A DNA stretch of 64,000 nt, from NCBI RefSeq assembly GCF_036417845.1, contig NC_089979.1, positions 123,041,415 through 123,105,414 on the forward strand, read 5' to 3'. A program made the position numbers and the translations under genes. Origin of the DNA: Apteryx mantelli. Taxonomy: Eukaryota; Chordata; Aves; Apterygiformes; Apterygidae. This document shows positions 62,463 through 64,000 of the stretch, in pieces. The notes under the pieces are model-generated. The model was given only the letters and a program-made list of their open reading frames with translations. It was not told the DNA's origin and ran no database searches. Every line of letters starts with the position of its first letter. Within the stretch, counting starts at the first letter, position 1.

Positions 62463-64000
62463 GTTCGTATCCTGTATTAGTAAACCCCCCAGAGTTTTTT
62501 ACTTGTGTTTTATTTCTCCATAAAATCTTAAAGGATTTCTTGAGTTTCTGAAGACATTGGCTTGAGTTTATTTTAGTTTGTTTATAAAGAAGCAAAAATG
62601 GAAGCTATCATATAGTAAAGTTAGTTTTTGTTTTGTTTTAGCAGGTTCCCATCTGCTAATGTCAAATAGCAGTCATTTTATCTTGGTATTTATAGTTTTC
62701 AGATACTTCAACAGTACAGTACTGCTCCTATTCTTAGTATTTTGACGTGCTGTATTTGAGCCGCATTATGGCCAAGTAACTTTTTTAATCAGAGAATGTA
62801 ACTGGGGTTTTGTTTTCTGTCAGCAAAGCTTCATAAAGGGATTTGCCTGCTTTGCCAAAGTTTGGAGCTTCCTTGTTTATGCCAGCTCAAATGTTTGTGA
62901 GGCATTCACTAAGCTGGATCAAGGAAATGATCTACGTTTAATAAGCAGTGCTTTGTTTCAACCTTCTGTATTAGGAGAGAGTAAAATAGAGCCTGCTCTT
63001 CTCAAGAACTGTGCCGCCAGGATGGGCTGTGTCACTGTAGTGTCTGCGCCCCTATGATTTGTCATACGGTGAGAAGGGAGAGTGCAGACTGTTGAATGGA
63101 CCTGACCAGAAGCTCTGGGCAGTGGGGACAACAGGAAGTGGCCGGAGCAAAGACTTCTGAGCTCCACAAGATCTTGCTAGCATTTTTCTGCCTGTGGTGG
63201 ATGATTTTCCTCAGTATTTTTTCCTGTCTCTAGATTTATCCCACTCTAAATTTACCAAATTCCCCACCACCATCACTGCCCAAAAACGTGCAGCTATGCC
63301 ACTAGCTACCATTCACATATTTAATTATTCTACTTTATATTTCTCCTTCCCATCCCAGTCTCCATTCCATGTTTAGTAAACTCTACAGAATAAGAACTAT
63401 ATACCTAGTATAAGTGTCTAGCAGAGCATGCCTCGTTATTGGATGTTCTTTATTAACTATAGTTTGTCAGAAAATGCTAGGCACCCTGCCTTTTGAATAG
63501 CCAGTTCTTTCAAGGTACCAGATGGGCACCCCAGAAAACAAGGTATTCAAAAGCTCTTACTTCTCTTTAAAACTGGATTTGAAAAATAGAACTCATAACC
63601 TCCATTCGCATTATTAATTCTTCAGGGAAAAAAAGGAATCTCAGGTATCAAGAATAATTAAACTTCTAAAACTAAGTTTTTGTTTAAAAGCCAGTAACTT
63701 GCATTGGGCTTGAGCTAGATGCTACACTGCCTAAAAGGTATGGATTATGAAAGGTTTATTTTGATTCTGAAAACAATAGTTCAGATTCATTCTTAGTGAT
63801 TTGGGAATGCAAGGATTACTGATAAAGTGGTGCTTTTTACCCTTTTGAAATTAAAACTCTGGCTATTTCCATTCAATTTCTTTCCTCATCTCTATAAATC
63901 AGATCAGAGACCTTGGATAAAGTTGTAAATTTTTTAATTTAAATATTTACTGTTAAGCACTTACTCCCGAAGTTTGTTTAAAAATTCACTTTAAGGATAA
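62463..64000 (+). other. TOPAZ1 intron 6 (incomplete)
   Basis: I found no further exon. A candidate after TTTCTGTCAG near 62,823 runs into a stop within about 26 codons and does not resemble the expected zinc-finger-proximal sequence. The gene should continue to the right of the window. Confidence 0.65.

Noticed and set aside
62820..62900. Candidate exon after TTTCTGTCAG
   Set aside because: The phase-matched frame meets TGA after about 26 codons and the peptide does not resemble the next TOPAZ1 segment.
1..64000. tRNA, rRNA, CRISPR, operon or viral genes
   Set aside because: I found no cloverleaf, regular repeat-spacer pattern, bacterial-type gene clusters, LTR pairs or viral protein motifs.

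Overview
This 64 kb window looks like vertebrate nuclear DNA, most likely from a bird. The evidence is three CR1 LINE copies with the avian-type 8-bp tail (ATTCTGTG)n, a CpG-island promoter, and a multi-exon gene with long introns and GT-AG junctions. There are no operons, tRNAs, rRNAs or CRISPR arrays that I can support.

Layout. Bases 1 to about 45,200 are intergenic. No cellular gene can be supported there; the recognisable content is CR1 retrotransposon sequence. An old, decayed minus-strand CR1 piece lies at 7,230-8,262 and a possible tiny tail fragment at about 10,318-10,377. Two much younger, long copies lie head to head. The minus-strand copy (23,652-about 27,480) keeps an open ORF1 esterase region plus an ORF2 broken by two nonsense codons. 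The plus-strand copy (30,088-33,062) lacks ORF1 but has an uninterrupted 953-codon ORF2 with all endonuclease and reverse-transcriptase motifs. The shared 2,975-bp parts form a large inverted repeat around a 3.46-kb spacer.

From about 45,200 a CpG island with two GC hexamer repeats and an NRF1-like palindrome drives a plus-strand gene that I identify as TOPAZ1 (testis and ovary-specific PAZ domain protein 1). Six coding exons can be placed: 45,747-46,023; 48,724-51,199; 55,123-55,190; 57,712-57,842; 59,955-60,016; 62,347-62,462. Their splice phases agree throughout (1, 2, 1, 0, 2, 1), giving 1,043 codons plus one base. The gene runs off the right edge before its conserved C-terminal half. The identification rests on remembered similarity to mammalian TOPAZ1, not on an alignment. 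The 45 kb without a gene upstream fits the gene-poor interval I recall upstream of mammalian TOPAZ1.

The most unusual structures are: (i) the exon 1 reading frame stays open for 393 codons past its splice donor, through a degenerate, coding-like repeat tract in intron 1; (ii) the complementary pair of CR1 copies, one with ORF1 open and one with ORF2 intact; (iii) a protein-like but phase-incompatible patch in intron 3. I found no clearly new biological system.
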